A stretch of 64,000 bases of DNA, taken from NCBI RefSeq assembly GCF_000682755.1, contig NZ_AWFF01000028.1:1-64000 (forward strand), written 5' to 3'. A program made the translations under genes and the position numbers. This stretch comes from Hyphomonas beringensis (GTDB lineage: Bacteria > Pseudomonadota > Alphaproteobacteria > Caulobacterales > Hyphomonadaceae). The notes beneath the pieces were generated by a model that saw only the letters and a list, made by a program, of their open reading frames with translations, searched no databases and had not been told where the DNA came from. Of the stretch, positions 24,118-33,284 are shown piece after piece (position 1 is the first letter of the stretch; each line of letters begins with the position of its first letter).

Positions 24118-25542
24118 ATGACATCTCCCACACCTTTTGATCTCGGCCCTGCACATATTGTCGGTATTGGCGGCATCGGCATGTCTGGCATTGCCGATGT
24201 GATGATCACGATGGGCTATGAAGTGCAGGGCTCCGACATCAAGGAGTCCGACAATATCCAGCGCCTGCGGGATCGCGGGGCGAAGATCTTCATCGGCCAT
24301 TCCGGAGAGAATGTGAAAGGGGCGGGCACCGTCATCATTTCCTCCGCCATCAAGGGCGACAATCCGGAAGTTGCGACCGCGCGGGCCACCGGGATCCCCG
24401 TGGTGCGCCGGGCCAACATGCTGGCAGAGATCACACGTCTGAAATACACAGTCTGCATTGCCGGCACGCATGGCAAGACGACAACGACCTCCATGGTCGC
24501 GGCGCTTCTGGATGGCTCTGGCATCGACCCCACCGTCATCAATGGCGGGATCATTCATGCCTATGGCTCCAACTACAAGGCGGGCGAAAGCGACTGGATG
24601 GTCGTGGAAAGCGATGAGAGCGACGGTACGTTCGCAAAGCTGCACCCGACCTGCGCCGTGGTCACGAATATCGACCCCGAGCACATGGACCATTACGGCT
24701 CCATGGAGAAACTGCGCGAGGCGTTTGATGTCTTCGTCGAGAATTTGCCCTTCTATGGCTTTGCTGTGCTGTGCACAGACCACCCCGAAGTGCAGGGCCT
24801 TGCCTCCCGCGTGACAGACCGCCGGCGCATTACCTATGGCTTTAACCGTCAGGCCGATGTGCGGGCCGTAAACCTCACAACAGATCTGTCCGGTGCGCAT
24901 TTTGATGTGGCGCTCCGCCGCCCGGGCTCTGCCCAGCCGCGCATGATTGAAGGGCTGACCCTGCCCATGGCGGGGGAGCATAATGTCCAGAACGCGCTGG
25001 CCGCCATCGCTGTGGCGCTGGAGCTGGGCGCGAGTGACGAACAGATCCGAACCTCCCTCAACCAGTTTGGTGGCGTGAAGCGCCGGTTCACGCCGGTGGG
25101 AGAGTGGACGCCTATCGAAGGCGAGGCGCCTGTGCGCATTATTGATGATTATGGCCATCACCCGGTCGAGATCGAGGCTGTGCTGAAAGCAGCCCGCGCC
25201 ATGCTGGGCCAAGGCCAGTTGATCGCTGTGTGCCAGCCGCACCGCTACACCCGCCTGCGGGACCTGTTCGAGGATTTCTCACGCTGCTTTGACCAGGCCG
25301 ACAATGTGCTTGTCGCGCCGGTCTATGAGGCCGGGGAGAGCCCCATTGAGGGCTTTACGCATGAAAGCCTCGTCACCAGCATTGCGCGCAATGGTCACCG
25401 CGGGGCACAGACCCTGTCATCGCTGGATGAGCTGCCTGATGTACTGAAATCCCTGGCTCAGCCGGGCGCGATGGTGGTCTGTCTGGGCGCCGGAGATATC
25501 ACCCGCTATGCAGGCGAACTGGCGGAAAAGCTACAGTCCTGA
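24118..25542 (+). CDS. murC: MurC, UDP-MurNAc:L-alanine ligase
   Basis: 474 aa Mur ligase that adds the first stem residue. The N-terminal nucleotide-binding motif HIVGIGGIGMSGIADVM, the P-loop GTHGKTTTTSM (about 118), the mid-domain ESDESDGTF and the late DDYGHHPVEIEAVL are all present. It is separated from murG by the inverted DUF3291 gene, so it must have its own promoter in the 180-base gap. No murB or ddl follows. A hairpin at 25576 probably ends the transcript. Confidence 0.96.
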   Translation: MTSPTPFDLGPAHIVGIGGIGMSGIADVMITMGYEVQGSDIKESDNIQRLRDRGAKIFIGHSGENVKGAGTVIISSAIKGDNPEVATARATGIPVVRRANMLAEITRLKYTVCIAGTHGKTTTTSMVAALLDGSGIDPTVINGGIIHAYGSNYKAGESDWMVVESDESDGTFAKLHPTCAVVTNIDPEHMDHYGSMEKLREAFDVFVENLPFYGFAVLCTDHPEVQGLASRVTDRRRITYGFNRQADVRAVNLTTDLSGAHFDVALRRPGSAQPRMIEGLTLPMAGEHNVQNALAAIAVALELGASDEQIRTSLNQFGGVKRRFTPVGEWTPIEGEAPVRIIDDYGHHPVEIEAVLKAARAMLGQGQLIAVCQPHRYTRLRDLFEDFSRCFDQADNVLVAPVYEAGESPIEGFTHESLVTSIARNGHRGAQTLSSLDELPDVLKSLAQPGAMVVCLGAGDITRYAGELAEKLQS

Positions 25543-25575
25543 CGCTGCGACAAGGCTAAAACGCCTTTCCCTTTG

Positions 25576-25599
25576 CCTGCGAATGTCGCAGGTTCTTCT
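25576..25599 (+). terminator. Hairpin terminator after murC
   Basis: Perfect 7-base stem CCTGCGA / TCGCAGG with loop ATG, followed by TTCTTCT. The T-run is weak. Confidence 0.55.
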
Positions 25600-25634
25600 C
25601 CAGCGCCCGGTAGAGGTGAAGTGGAGGAAATCGA

Positions 25635-27140
25635 ATGACTGAGACATCATTGTCACCAGGTCAGGATGAAGAGGCGGCGATTGTCGCCGCCGAGCAGGGC
25701 GTTGTGCCAGGTGGGGAAGGCGGCGTTTTCGGCAAGACGGGCTTTGCCTGGGCCTGGTTCGAATGGGCGCGCAATCCCTACTATATTCTCATCATTATCT
25801 ACGTATTCGCGCCATATTTCGCGCGCGACATTATCGGCGCAGACATTCTGGCCAGCGGAGAGCTGGACGGCATGGACGCGGACACGGCTGCTCAGGTGGC
25901 CGGGGCGAAAGGGCAGGCAGTGGTTGCCTCCCTGTCAAAATGGGCAGGCGCGATTGCCGCGCTGACGGCGCCCTTCCTGGGCGCGGCGTTTGACCGGGGC
26001 CTGCGCCGCAAGCCGCTGCTCCTACTTTTCCTTGGGGCGCTTTCGGTGCTCAGCTTCCTGCTCTGGTGGGCCATTCCCGGTGAGGCGGGCCTGCCCACAG
26101 GTGCGATCATTGGCATCCTGATTGCGGCTTATGTCTGCTACACATTCAGCGAAGTGACGCACAATTCCATGTTGCCGGATGCCGCGCGCCCCGCAGCCTT
26201 GCCTGCGGTGTCGGGCATGGGGCTCGCGCTTGGCAATGCGGCGTCGACCCTCTTGTTCGTTGCCATCGTCTTCATGTTTGCCTTGCCGGACATGATGCAC
26301 TGGCCATTCGCTGAGCCGCTTTTCGGTATTGATACGTCGAAATATGAGCATTTCCGGATTGCCGGGCCGATCTGTGCCGTCTGGCTGATCGTGATGATGC
26401 TGCCATTCTTCCTGTATGCGAAAGATACCGGCCGAAAAGGCACGAAATTGTTTCCGTCGGTCAAGCAAGGCGCTCAGAATGTCATTCGCACGGTACGAAA
26501 GGCCAGCCAGCACCGTGAAGCGTTCAAATTTCTGATCGCGCGGACAATCTATGCCGATGGCATGTTTGCCCTGCTGGCGCTGTCTGCGGTCTATGTCAGC
26601 CTGTTTCTTGGCTGGGGCATTGTCGAGCTGACCGTCTATGCGATCTGGGCCTCGATCTGGGCTGCCGTTGGAGGTGTGGCCGGGGGCTGGTTTGACTCAA
26701 AGCTCGGCCCCAAGAATGCCCTTCTGATGGAATTGATGGCGATCGTGCTGATCTTGTTCCTCAGCCTCTCGGTCACGCGGGACTCCATTCTCTACGGGCT
26801 GATCGATAACCGAGACTTGTGGAATACCCCTGTCTTCTCCAGCCTGTCAGATGTCTCCTATCTGCTTACCGGGGCGCTGATCGGTGTCTTCGCGACAGCG
26901 AACATATCGTCCAGCCGTTCCATGCTGGTGCATGTTGCGCCCAAGCATATGCGGGGAGAGTTCTTTGGCCTCTACGCCATTGCCGGCACGGTAACAGTCT
27001 GGATCGGGCCGCTGTTGATCGAGTTGTTCACGACCTGGTCAAACAGCCAGCGCGTCGGCATGTCTGCGATCGCGCTTCTGTTCTTCTGCGGCTTTGCCGT
27101 TCTGACCCGGGTGAATGTCAGCAAGGCGCCTGCGGAATAG
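25635..27140 (+). CDS. MFS transporter, UMF1/Atg22-like
   Basis: 501 aa with about 12 membrane helices. The N-terminal FAWAWFEWARNPYYILIIIYVFAPYF is typical of the UMF1 (YxiO/Atg22-like) branch of the major facilitator superfamily. It has the motif FDRGLRRKP after helix 2 and a long acidic N-terminal tail. Substrates of bacterial members are mostly unknown; amino acid or peptide efflux is a guess from the yeast relative. GTGGAGGAAA precedes the ATG. It is probably a single-gene unit, since murC ends in a hairpin before it. Confidence 0.82.
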   Translation: MTETSLSPGQDEEAAIVAAEQGVVPGGEGGVFGKTGFAWAWFEWARNPYYILIIIYVFAPYFARDIIGADILASGELDGMDADTAAQVAGAKGQAVVASLSKWAGAIAALTAPFLGAAFDRGLRRKPLLLLFLGALSVLSFLLWWAIPGEAGLPTGAIIGILIAAYVCYTFSEVTHNSMLPDAARPAALPAVSGMGLALGNAASTLLFVAIVFMFALPDMMHWPFAEPLFGIDTSKYEHFRIAGPICAVWLIVMMLPFFLYAKDTGRKGTKLFPSVKQGAQNVIRTVRKASQHREAFKFLIARTIYADGMFALLALSAVYVSLFLGWGIVELTVYAIWASIWAAVGGVAGGWFDSKLGPKNALLMELMAIVLILFLSLSVTRDSILYGLIDNRDLWNTPVFSSLSDVSYLLTGALIGVFATANISSSRSMLVHVAPKHMRGEFFGLYAIAGTVTVWIGPLLIELFTTWSNSQRVGMSAIALLFFCGFAVLTRVNVSKAPAE

Positions 27141-27162
27141 GGCAGGCGGGGCCCTGTCTGAC

Positions 27163-27771
27163 TTAGCTGGTCGGGCCGAAAACTGCCCCGCCACCTGAGA
27201 CACGCTCGATCTCGCGAACCCGGCGTGGACGCAGATAGAACTGGCTGCGCAACTTCTGGTCATTGGTCAGGAAGCCCCCAAGGGCGCCGTCATAATTATA
27301 CTCGACCTCTGAAAAGATTACCGAGCCAGGAGACGAAATGATGCCCTCTGGAACACTCAGGATTGTGCCCTTGGAATAGGGGGTCATCAGGTAGGCATCT
27401 GACCAGGCCACGCGGGCATTACCGTCGCCATTGTCCACGATGCTCGTGATCCGCATGCGGGCGGTCCGGGCGCTATAGGGTTGCATCATCACGTCAGCAG
27501 CTGCGAACATCTCGCGCATGTCATCATCGGTGACTTTGGCAAGACGGGCTGTCAGGTCACCCAGGCTGGAACTGGTTGACGTTACGCGCCGGTCCACTCT
27601 CATCAGCAGGCTGAGTTCAACCGCGCCGAGATAAAGCAGAATGAGGATGGGGGCAATCAGGGCAAACTCAACAGCCGAGACGCCCTTTTCATTATAGCGG
27701 ATGCCCCGCACACCGCGCCATTTCAGACGCGGGTTCAGCCGGGAAAGAAGGGATTTCTTTGCCATGTCCAT
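27163..27771 (-). CDS. TadE/TadG-like pilus assembly protein (second of two)
   Basis: 202 aa. A basic N-terminus is followed by the pseudopilin-like segment KGVSAVEFALIAPILILLYLG (TadE-like N-terminal helix with the E at +5) and a large extracytoplasmic domain. Such minor pseudopilins are processed by the prepilin peptidase and needed for Tad pilus assembly. The start overlaps the stop of the preceding TadE-like gene by one base, with GGAG 4 bases upstream; the ATG at 27765 is an alternative. It belongs to the arm of the Tad locus that reads away from the pilin gene. Confidence 0.82.
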   Translation of the reverse strand: MDMAKKSLLSRLNPRLKWRGVRGIRYNEKGVSAVEFALIAPILILLYLGAVELSLLMRVDRRVTSTSSSLGDLTARLAKVTDDDMREMFAAADVMMQPYSARTARMRITSIVDNGDGNARVAWSDAYLMTPYSKGTILSVPEGIISSPGSVIFSEVEYNYDGALGGFLTNDQKLRSQFYLRPRRVREIERVSGGGAVFGPTS

Positions 27772-28328
27772 CAGTCTCCGAAAGGCTCGTTGCGGAATAC
27801 GGCATTGGCCTGAAGCAGGTGCCGATTGTCGGGAAGGTTTGCCAGGGGGGCAGAAATGATCGGCGTAATTAGTGGCCATTCATAATAAACCCGAACTGCC
27901 ACGATTTCATTGGCCTCGCCCGGATCATAGATGAAGCCGACATCATCCAGATTGCCATCTGCATCCTTGGGGGTGCTCATGTCTGCCGCGCTGAATTTGG
28001 TCATGGAGCGGACGTCAATGTGAAGCTTGTTGTCACAGCTCAGCAGGTTGAAGAACTCATTGCAGATGTCGCGCCGGAATTCGACTTCCGTATACCCGCT
28101 TTCCTGAGCCTGCCCTGTACGGACTTTGCGGGCAGCCTCACTGACCGAGTTCTCGAGGACGGTCGACATGATGAAGATCAGGCAGACCTCAAGAATGCCG
28201 AAGATCAGGAAGAAGAACGGGATAGCCACCAGCGCAAACTCGACGGCTGCGGCCCCTTTTCGGTCCTGGCACCAGGCTTCCGCCTTGCGCTGCAGGCGAG
28301 CGGTCAGAATTGTAAACGGAATTGTCAT
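27771..28328 (-). CDS. TadE-like pilus assembly protein (first of two)
   Basis: 185 aa. KGAAAVEFALVAIPFFFLIFG is the TadE-type pseudopilin helix, preceded by a basic region with the processing-like context DRKGAAAVEF. The rest is a soluble periplasmic domain with a cysteine pair (DICNEFFNLLSCD) that may form a disulfide. The start is ATG 28328 with GGGGAAG upstream; ATG 28391 and 28352 would add residues unlike the family. It is cotranscribed with the second TadE-like gene. Confidence 0.82.
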   Translation of the reverse strand: MTIPFTILTARLQRKAEAWCQDRKGAAAVEFALVAIPFFFLIFGILEVCLIFIMSTVLENSVSEAARKVRTGQAQESGYTEVEFRRDICNEFFNLLSCDNKLHIDVRSMTKFSAADMSTPKDADGNLDDVGFIYDPGEANEIVAVRVYYEWPLITPIISAPLANLPDNRHLLQANAVFRNEPFGD

Positions 28329-28461
28329 CGCGCGGCTTCCCCAAAAGGACATGCAGGTCCAATTGGGACTGTAGCAAAGCACAGTTTTCATGCCGTTGCA
28401 GACTTAGGTGAAATTTCACAAATCCCAGCAGACCGCCATGATGTTGGGGCAGGGAAGGGCG

Positions 28462-28905
28462 CTATTTGCCCTGTGCGCGCCGATCGAGACTGTTTTCCTG
28501 GCCAATCACTGAGGAGAAGAAGCTGCGCTCATCTCCCAGGGAAGGCGTTGGTACGCATTCTGGTGCGCAATCATATGTATAGTCTTCGCCGGAGCGATTA
28601 ACCGTGACGAGATTGCTCGTATCCACCGTGACAATGATGTCGGCGGCATAGACCTGGTCACCGTTTTCATTGAAGGCCATGACATTCGTCGTGCCTGCCG
28701 AGCGACCTGTAATGAAGATCAGATTTTCATTATGAACTGCAACATCGGCAACTCTCTGATTGCCGAGCACGACGCTGTCTACTGTCCCATTCAGCTTTAC
28801 GGGAACCGTTGTGTTTGCTTGTACAGTCAAGGGCTCCGCTATAGCAATTTGCGTCAAAAAGGCGCCCGCCAGCGGCAATGCGCAAAGTTTCCCCGCGAAC
28901 TTCAT
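28462..28905 (-). CDS. Secreted pilus assembly protein related to the CpaC N-terminal domain
   Basis: 147 aa with a signal peptide (about 1-23, ending near AIAEPL). One domain follows (about 24-100): VPVKLNGTVDSVVLGNQRVADVAVHNENLIFITGR in segments, like the N-terminal domain of the CpaC/RcpA secretin encoded at 30971, where the same LGN...IADAVV pattern occurs. Stand-alone copies are found in other Tad loci. It probably interacts with the secretin channel in the periplasm. The C-terminal 40 residues, with a CAPEC motif, are unassigned. Confidence 0.72.
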   Translation of the reverse strand: MKFAGKLCALPLAGAFLTQIAIAEPLTVQANTTVPVKLNGTVDSVVLGNQRVADVAVHNENLIFITGRSAGTTNVMAFNENGDQVYAADIIVTVDTSNLVTVNRSGEDYTYDCAPECVPTPSLGDERSFFSSVIGQENSLDRRAQGK

Positions 28906-29215
28906 GTCTGCCGTCTCCAGAGTAAATCAGCCCGCCAACATTCGCTGAATAAGGTTGCGCCTTTCCTAATAGGGTTCCCAGAAGGTCATCAGGAAACTAG
29001 GGGTATACTTTATAATTATACTCAGGCATGGAGGCGGCGAATCAAAAAGCCCAGTGTTTGCAGGGCGTCAAATGGTAAACGAATCACTCATCCGCCTTTA
29101 TGGATTTTCTGTTTTCTTTCACCTGATATTGAGACTGATACCCTAAGGTCATCACTGTTCCGGGCAGAGAAATCCAAAACCGGGGCAGTTAGAAATGCAT
29201 GATGGGAGTTTCCAA
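28906..29215. promoter_or_regulatory. Divergent control region of the Tad pilus locus
   Basis: 310 AT-rich bases between the minus-strand pilus genes and the pilin gene. They include GTATA-N9-TATAC around a perfect TATAAT near 29010-29030, a candidate promoter core, and GGGAG before the pilin start. I looked for a full CtrA site (TTAA-N7-TTAA), as found before Caulobacter pilA, and did not find one. Confidence 0.45.
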
Positions 29216-29371
29216 ATGTTTGCACGTTTTCTTAAAGACGAGTCTGGCGCCACGGCTATCGAATACGGCCTGATCGCTGCTCTTATTGCTGTTGCTATCA
29301 TCGGCGGTGTTACCGCTCTTGGTACGGCTACGAACGCTAAGTTCATCGCAGTGAAAGACGCTATCGCCTAA
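29216..29371 (+). CDS. pilA: Flp/PilA major pilin of the Tad system
   Basis: 51 aa. The short basic leader FARFLKDESG is followed by [20 protein letters not shown], the Flp-type pilin core with the conserved Glu-Tyr pair. Cleavage is expected after a Gly in the leader (ESG/ATA), by the prepilin peptidase encoded downstream. The pilin polymerises into the adhesive Tad pilus. GGGAG lies 7 bases upstream. It is followed directly by a strong terminator, which allows the pilin mRNA to exceed that of the assembly genes. Codons are rich in GCT/GTT, unlike the neighbours, as expected for high expression. Confidence 0.93.
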   Translation: MFARFLKDESGATAIEYGLIAALIAVAIIGGVTALGTATNAKFIAVKDAIA

Positions 29372-29397
29372 GCTAGGCGAAACCGTCAACGGTTTGG

Positions 29398-29428
29398 AAG
29401 CCGCCGGGGGAACCTGGCGGCTTTTTTC
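29398..29428 (+). terminator. Terminator after the pilin gene
   Basis: Stem GCCGCC / GGCGGC with a 10-base loop, then six T. A smaller hairpin AAACCGTC/AACGGTTT precedes it. Confidence 0.85.
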
Positions 29429-29504
29429 ATGTCTGCTCGGATAAAACTTCCTTCAACCTTTTTCGGCATGGTTCGGGAAAATCAAAGCTTGGGGAAGCGA
29501 GATC

Positions 29505-30020
29505 ATGATCCTGACAATTCTTGGCGGCCTGTTTCTGGCACTGTGTGTGTTTGCCGCGCTTCATGATGTAAACCGCCTGACCATACCGAACTGGCTGAAC
29601 CTTACACTGGCGGTGTTGTTCATTCCGGCCGCGTTCGTTTCCGGCCTGCCCCTGGAAATTCTTGGGGGGCATCTTCTTGCTGCTCTGTGTGCATTCGTCA
29701 TCGCCTTTGCCCTCTTCGCCTTCAATGTTTTCGGGGGAGGGGATGCCAAGATGATCCCTGCCGTGATGTTATGGCTTGGCCCCAACGTGGCCTTTGAATT
29801 CCTGTTCGCAATGGCGATCGCGGGAGGGGCCTGCGCCCTGCTGATCCTGCTCGTGCGCAAGACCATGCCGGTGGAAGTGTTGCCGGGCGCTGTCCGCGCA
29901 CCTTTTGAGGAAAAGGCGGGTGTTCCGTATGGGGTGGCGATTGCCATCGGTGTTTTCGTTGCCGGTGCCGGGTCTCCATTCCTTAGCGGAGTCTTAAGAC
30001 AGATCAGTTTTTTCGGTTAA
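29505..30020 (+). CDS. cpaA: CpaA/TadV prepilin peptidase
   Basis: 171 aa A24-family aspartic peptidase with about five membrane helices. The two catalytic aspartates are visible in LHDVNRLTIPN (about residue 21) and in the GxGD-type FGGGDAK (about 84). It lacks the N-methylation domain of larger PilD enzymes, as usual for CpaA/TadV. It processes the Flp pilin and the TadE-like pseudopilins. Confidence 0.93.
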   Translation: MILTILGGLFLALCVFAALHDVNRLTIPNWLNLTLAVLFIPAAFVSGLPLEILGGHLLAALCAFVIAFALFAFNVFGGGDAKMIPAVMLWLGPNVAFEFLFAMAIAGGACALLILLVRKTMPVEVLPGAVRAPFEEKAGVPYGVAIAIGVFVAGAGSPFLSGVLRQISFFG

Positions 30021-30119
30021 CGATGCTTTAGGCCCGGTGTGAAATTGTCGGGGCAAATCGGGTGGGTACATGCCGCAAGTGTGTCTACTCGGACCATGTA
30101 TCTAGGGGAGTGACATCTG

Positions 30120-30968
30120 ATGTCGCCGATACGTTTGATCATTCTTGTTGGTGCCGCTATCGCAGCCATTGCCGCGGCTTTTCTAGTGCGCAACATGGCG
30201 CAAGCTCCCGCGCCGCAAGCGCCTGCGCCGGTCGTTGAGACACAGGAAATTTCCCAGACGCGGGTCCTGGTTGCCAAGCGAAACCTGCAGGTTGGCGAGA
30301 TGATCGTGCCGGAAGATATGCGCTGGGCCGACTGGCCGGAGAGCAATGTTCTCAATACATACAGCACGGAGGCCGCTGACCCGGACGCCATGGAGAAATT
30401 GTCCGGCAGTATTGTGCGTATTCCGATCTATGAAAAAGAGCCGATCATGGACACCAAGCTGGTCATGAAAGGTGATACAGGCACCATGGCTGCGCTGCTG
30501 ACGCCTGGCATGCGCGCCATCGCCGTAGAAATTTCGGTGGAATCCGCAACGGGTGGCTTCATCCTGCCCAATGACCATGTTGATGTCATCCTCACTTATG
30601 AGGTGGCTTCAGGTTCAAGTGGTGGGTCTGGTGATGACAAGATGCCGATCACCAAGACCATACTTCAGAACGTGCGTGTTCTGGCAATCGACCAGGTTTA
30701 CACCACGGACGAGTTTGGCGGCGCGACGCAGATTGGCAGTACCGCGACGCTGGAAGTTACCGGGGAAGAGGCAGAACTGATTGCCTATTCAGAGCGCCGG
30801 GGCCTCCTGTCCCTCTCGCTTCGCTCCTGGTCCGATGTGGGAGAAGGGGAAAGCCGCAAGGCGCGGTCAGATTTGCTCAACTCTGCCGGCGATACGCTAA
30901 TGGAGAGTGGGGTGGTTGTTTACAAGAATGGACAGCCGGATACGCCGAGTCGGCCTTGGGGACGCTGA
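30120..30968 (+). CDS. cpaB: CpaB/RcpC pilus assembly protein
   Basis: 282 aa. One N-terminal membrane helix (about 5-22) is followed by a Pro/Ala stretch, an SAF-like domain (TRVLVAKRNLQVGEMIVPEDMRW in two segments) and the RcpC domain (GMRAIAVEISVESATGGFI, PNDHVDVILT). It is anchored in the inner membrane and reaches into the periplasm, where it is thought to stabilise the secretin. AGGGGAG precedes the ATG. It is three bases from cpaC. Confidence 0.92.
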   Translation: MSPIRLIILVGAAIAAIAAAFLVRNMAQAPAPQAPAPVVETQEISQTRVLVAKRNLQVGEMIVPEDMRWADWPESNVLNTYSTEAADPDAMEKLSGSIVRIPIYEKEPIMDTKLVMKGDTGTMAALLTPGMRAIAVEISVESATGGFILPNDHVDVILTYEVASGSSGGSGDDKMPITKTILQNVRVLAIDQVYTTDEFGGATQIGSTATLEVTGEEAELIAYSERRGLLSLSLRSWSDVGEGESRKARSDLLNSAGDTLMESGVVVYKNGQPDTPSRPWGR

Positions 30969-30970
30969 AC

Positions 30971-32536
30971 ATGAAACCACGCAACAGCATTACGGGCCTC
31001 TTCGTCTTGGCCATGGCGGCATCCACGCCGTCCTTTGCGCATGCCGAACCGGGTACGCAGGGCACACGGATTACCTATCCAGGGGAGTCTGAGTCCAGCC
31101 AGCGCGTCACGCTGGGCCTCAACAAATCCATGGTGATTGATCTGGACCAGCCGGCTGCTGATGTCGTGATCACGAATCCCAAGATTGCCGATGCTGTTGT
31201 GCAGACGGCGCAGCGGATCATTTTCCGCGGGGTCAGCTATGGTCAGACGAATGCGTTCGTCTTTGACCAGTATGGCAAACAGCTGCTGAATCTCGAAATT
31301 GGCGTCGAAATGGATATGGCCAATCTGCATTCAACCATCGCGCGTCTGGTGCCCGGCGCCCGCGTCAAGGTCGAAGGCATGAATGGCAATATCGTCATTA
31401 CCGGGAATGCCAGCAATCTGACGGAATTCGATACGGTTGAGCGCCTCGTCAAGGCCTATGTCGGCTCTGGCAACAATGCCGACATTGTCAATATGATGAG
31501 CATCTCCGCCAAGGATCAGGTGCTACTGGAAGTGCGCATCGTGGAGATGCAGCGTAATGCGGTAAAACAGCTGGGCGTCAATCTGAGCGGCAGCCCGACC
31601 TTTGGGGATTTGGGAAAGCTTGTTGAGAAACAGCTTTTTCTTCCCGACGCGAATGGTGTTCCGGTAAATGCTGAAACAACCACACTGGAGCCCGGTCTAC
31701 CCTTCGATTATTCGGGCAACATTGATACCGGCCTGAGTTTTCCTGTGCAGGGAAGAAGCATTGGCGGTCTGAATACAGCTTTCAATTATGCGAACTATGT
31801 CGGAGGCGACCTTCAGTCTGCGGTTGGTGTGACGATCAACGCGCTGGAGCGGATTGGCGTGGTCAAGACGCTGGCCGAACCGAACATGGTTGCCATGTCC
31901 GGAGAGAGTGCGAAATTCCTGGCGGGCGGCGAGTTCCCTGTGCCTATCGGCCAGGACAATAATGGCCGCATCACGATTGAGTTCAAACCTTACGGTGTCG
32001 GTCTCGGCTTCACGCCTGTCGTGCTGTCAGAGGGACGTATCTCTCTCAAGGTGTCCACCGAAGTTTCCGAACTGAGCTCGCAAGGCGCCTATCAGGCTGC
32101 CAGCACAACAACGGTCGACAGTGATGGCAATGTCGTCACGCAGGAGGGGGTGACCCTGCCAGCGCTGACGGTGCGGCGCGCAGAATCCACGATCGAGCTG
32201 CCGTCTGGTGGCTCCATGATGATGGCCGGCCTGATCCAGTCCCGGTCCCGTCAGAATCTGGATCAGCTGCCCGGTCTGAAGAAACTGCCGGTTCTGGGCG
32301 CGCTGTTCCAGTCGCGGGATTTCCTGCAGGAGGAAACAGAGCTGGTCGTGATCGTAACGCCGTATCTGGTTGATCCGACTGCCAAGAACCAGCTGCGTAC
32401 GCCGGCAGATGGCTATGCGAACGCATCGGACGCGAAGACGATTTTCTTCGGAAAGCTGAACGAACAATATGGCAAGGATGGCGCGCCGGTGGACGCCTCC
32501 GATTATCGCAGCCCTGTTGGCTTCATTGAGGAGTAG
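30971..32536 (+). CDS. cpaC: CpaC/RcpA outer membrane secretin of the Tad pilus
   Basis: 521 aa with a signal peptide (cleavage near AHA-EPG). An N-terminal pilus domain (about 40-110, LGLNKSMVIDL) is followed by a BON-like domain (MNGNIVITGNASNLTEF) and the secretin barrel domain (about 260-480), with VVKTLAEPNMVAMSGESAKFL and the late PVLGALFQSRDF-EETELVVIVTPYLV signature. It forms the multimeric pore for the pilus. The start is ATG 30971, two bases after the cpaB stop; the ribosome site is weak, so coupling to cpaB is likely. Confidence 0.94.
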   Translation: MKPRNSITGLFVLAMAASTPSFAHAEPGTQGTRITYPGESESSQRVTLGLNKSMVIDLDQPAADVVITNPKIADAVVQTAQRIIFRGVSYGQTNAFVFDQYGKQLLNLEIGVEMDMANLHSTIARLVPGARVKVEGMNGNIVITGNASNLTEFDTVERLVKAYVGSGNNADIVNMMSISAKDQVLLEVRIVEMQRNAVKQLGVNLSGSPTFGDLGKLVEKQLFLPDANGVPVNAETTTLEPGLPFDYSGNIDTGLSFPVQGRSIGGLNTAFNYANYVGGDLQSAVGVTINALERIGVVKTLAEPNMVAMSGESAKFLAGGEFPVPIGQDNNGRITIEFKPYGVGLGFTPVVLSEGRISLKVSTEVSELSSQGAYQAASTTTVDSDGNVVTQEGVTLPALTVRRAESTIELPSGGSMMMAGLIQSRSRQNLDQLPGLKKLPVLGALFQSRDFLQEETELVVIVTPYLVDPTAKNQLRTPADGYANASDAKTIFFGKLNEQYGKDGAPVDASDYRSPVGFIEE

Positions 32537-32546
32537 GGGACGAGGA

Positions 32547-33257
32547 ATGAGCAGATTGAAGACACTATCTTTTGGTCTGGCCGCTGTGACGGCACTGGGC
32601 ACGTTGGCGGCCTGTTCCAATTACGCGCCGACCGCGGTGCCGAAATCCTATCTTCAGGGGACGGCGCTCGACCGTAACCCGATCGGCGTTGCCAAGCGCA
32701 CTGAATTTCTCGAAATTGATCTGGACACTTCCGGTAGCGAACTGAGCCTGGCCGACAAGGCGCGGATCAACAATTTCGTGGTCGACTATCGCCAGAAGGG
32801 GCATGGTCCGCTGGTCATGTCGCTGCCGACCTCATCGGCCAATCCGCAACTGGCTGTCGCTGCAATCTCCGAGGCACGGACCATCGCCTGGGAAAACGGC
32901 GTTCAATATGAAGAGATTTCGGATAGTCATCATGGCACTGAAGAAGACCTGACAGAGCCGCTGATCCTGGCCTATCAGACATATGACGCGATCGCACCGG
33001 ACTGCCCGTCCATGGCCAGCATGGATTTTGCCGATATCAAATCCAATAATGAGCAGCCGACGCTTGGCTGCGCGGTTCGCACGAATTTGGCTGCCATGAT
33101 TGCCGATCCGGCCGACCTGCTGGGGCAGCGGGCCCTGGACCCGGCAGATCCGCTGCGCCGCAGCGTTATTCTTGAGAAATTCCGCCAAGGTGAAGCTACA
33201 GGCGCGGAGCGGTCCGACAATGAATCCGGGACTGTTTCCACCGCGGTTGGAAACTAG
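32547..33257 (+). CDS. cpaD: CpaD pilus assembly lipoprotein
   Basis: 236 aa with a lipobox (LGTLAACSNY, lipidated Cys about residue 24). The mature domain follows the CpaD family: DYRQKGHGPLVMSLPTSS and the late LGCAVRTNLAAMIADPADLL. It is a periplasmic lipoprotein of the Tad machine that assists secretin assembly. The start is ATG 32547 with GAGG just upstream, 10 bases after cpaC. Confidence 0.9.
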   Translation: MSRLKTLSFGLAAVTALGTLAACSNYAPTAVPKSYLQGTALDRNPIGVAKRTEFLEIDLDTSGSELSLADKARINNFVVDYRQKGHGPLVMSLPTSSANPQLAVAAISEARTIAWENGVQYEEISDSHHGTEEDLTEPLILAYQTYDAIAPDCPSMASMDFADIKSNNEQPTLGCAVRTNLAAMIADPADLLGQRALDPADPLRRSVILEKFRQGEATGAERSDNESGTVSTAVGN

Positions 33258-33284
33258 GCCGGGCGAGAGAGGATTGGGCTGAAC

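Noticed and set aside
28906-29215. CtrA binding site before the pilin gene
   Set aside because: I expected TTAA-N7-TTAA as in Caulobacter, but only partial, poorly spaced resemblances are present.
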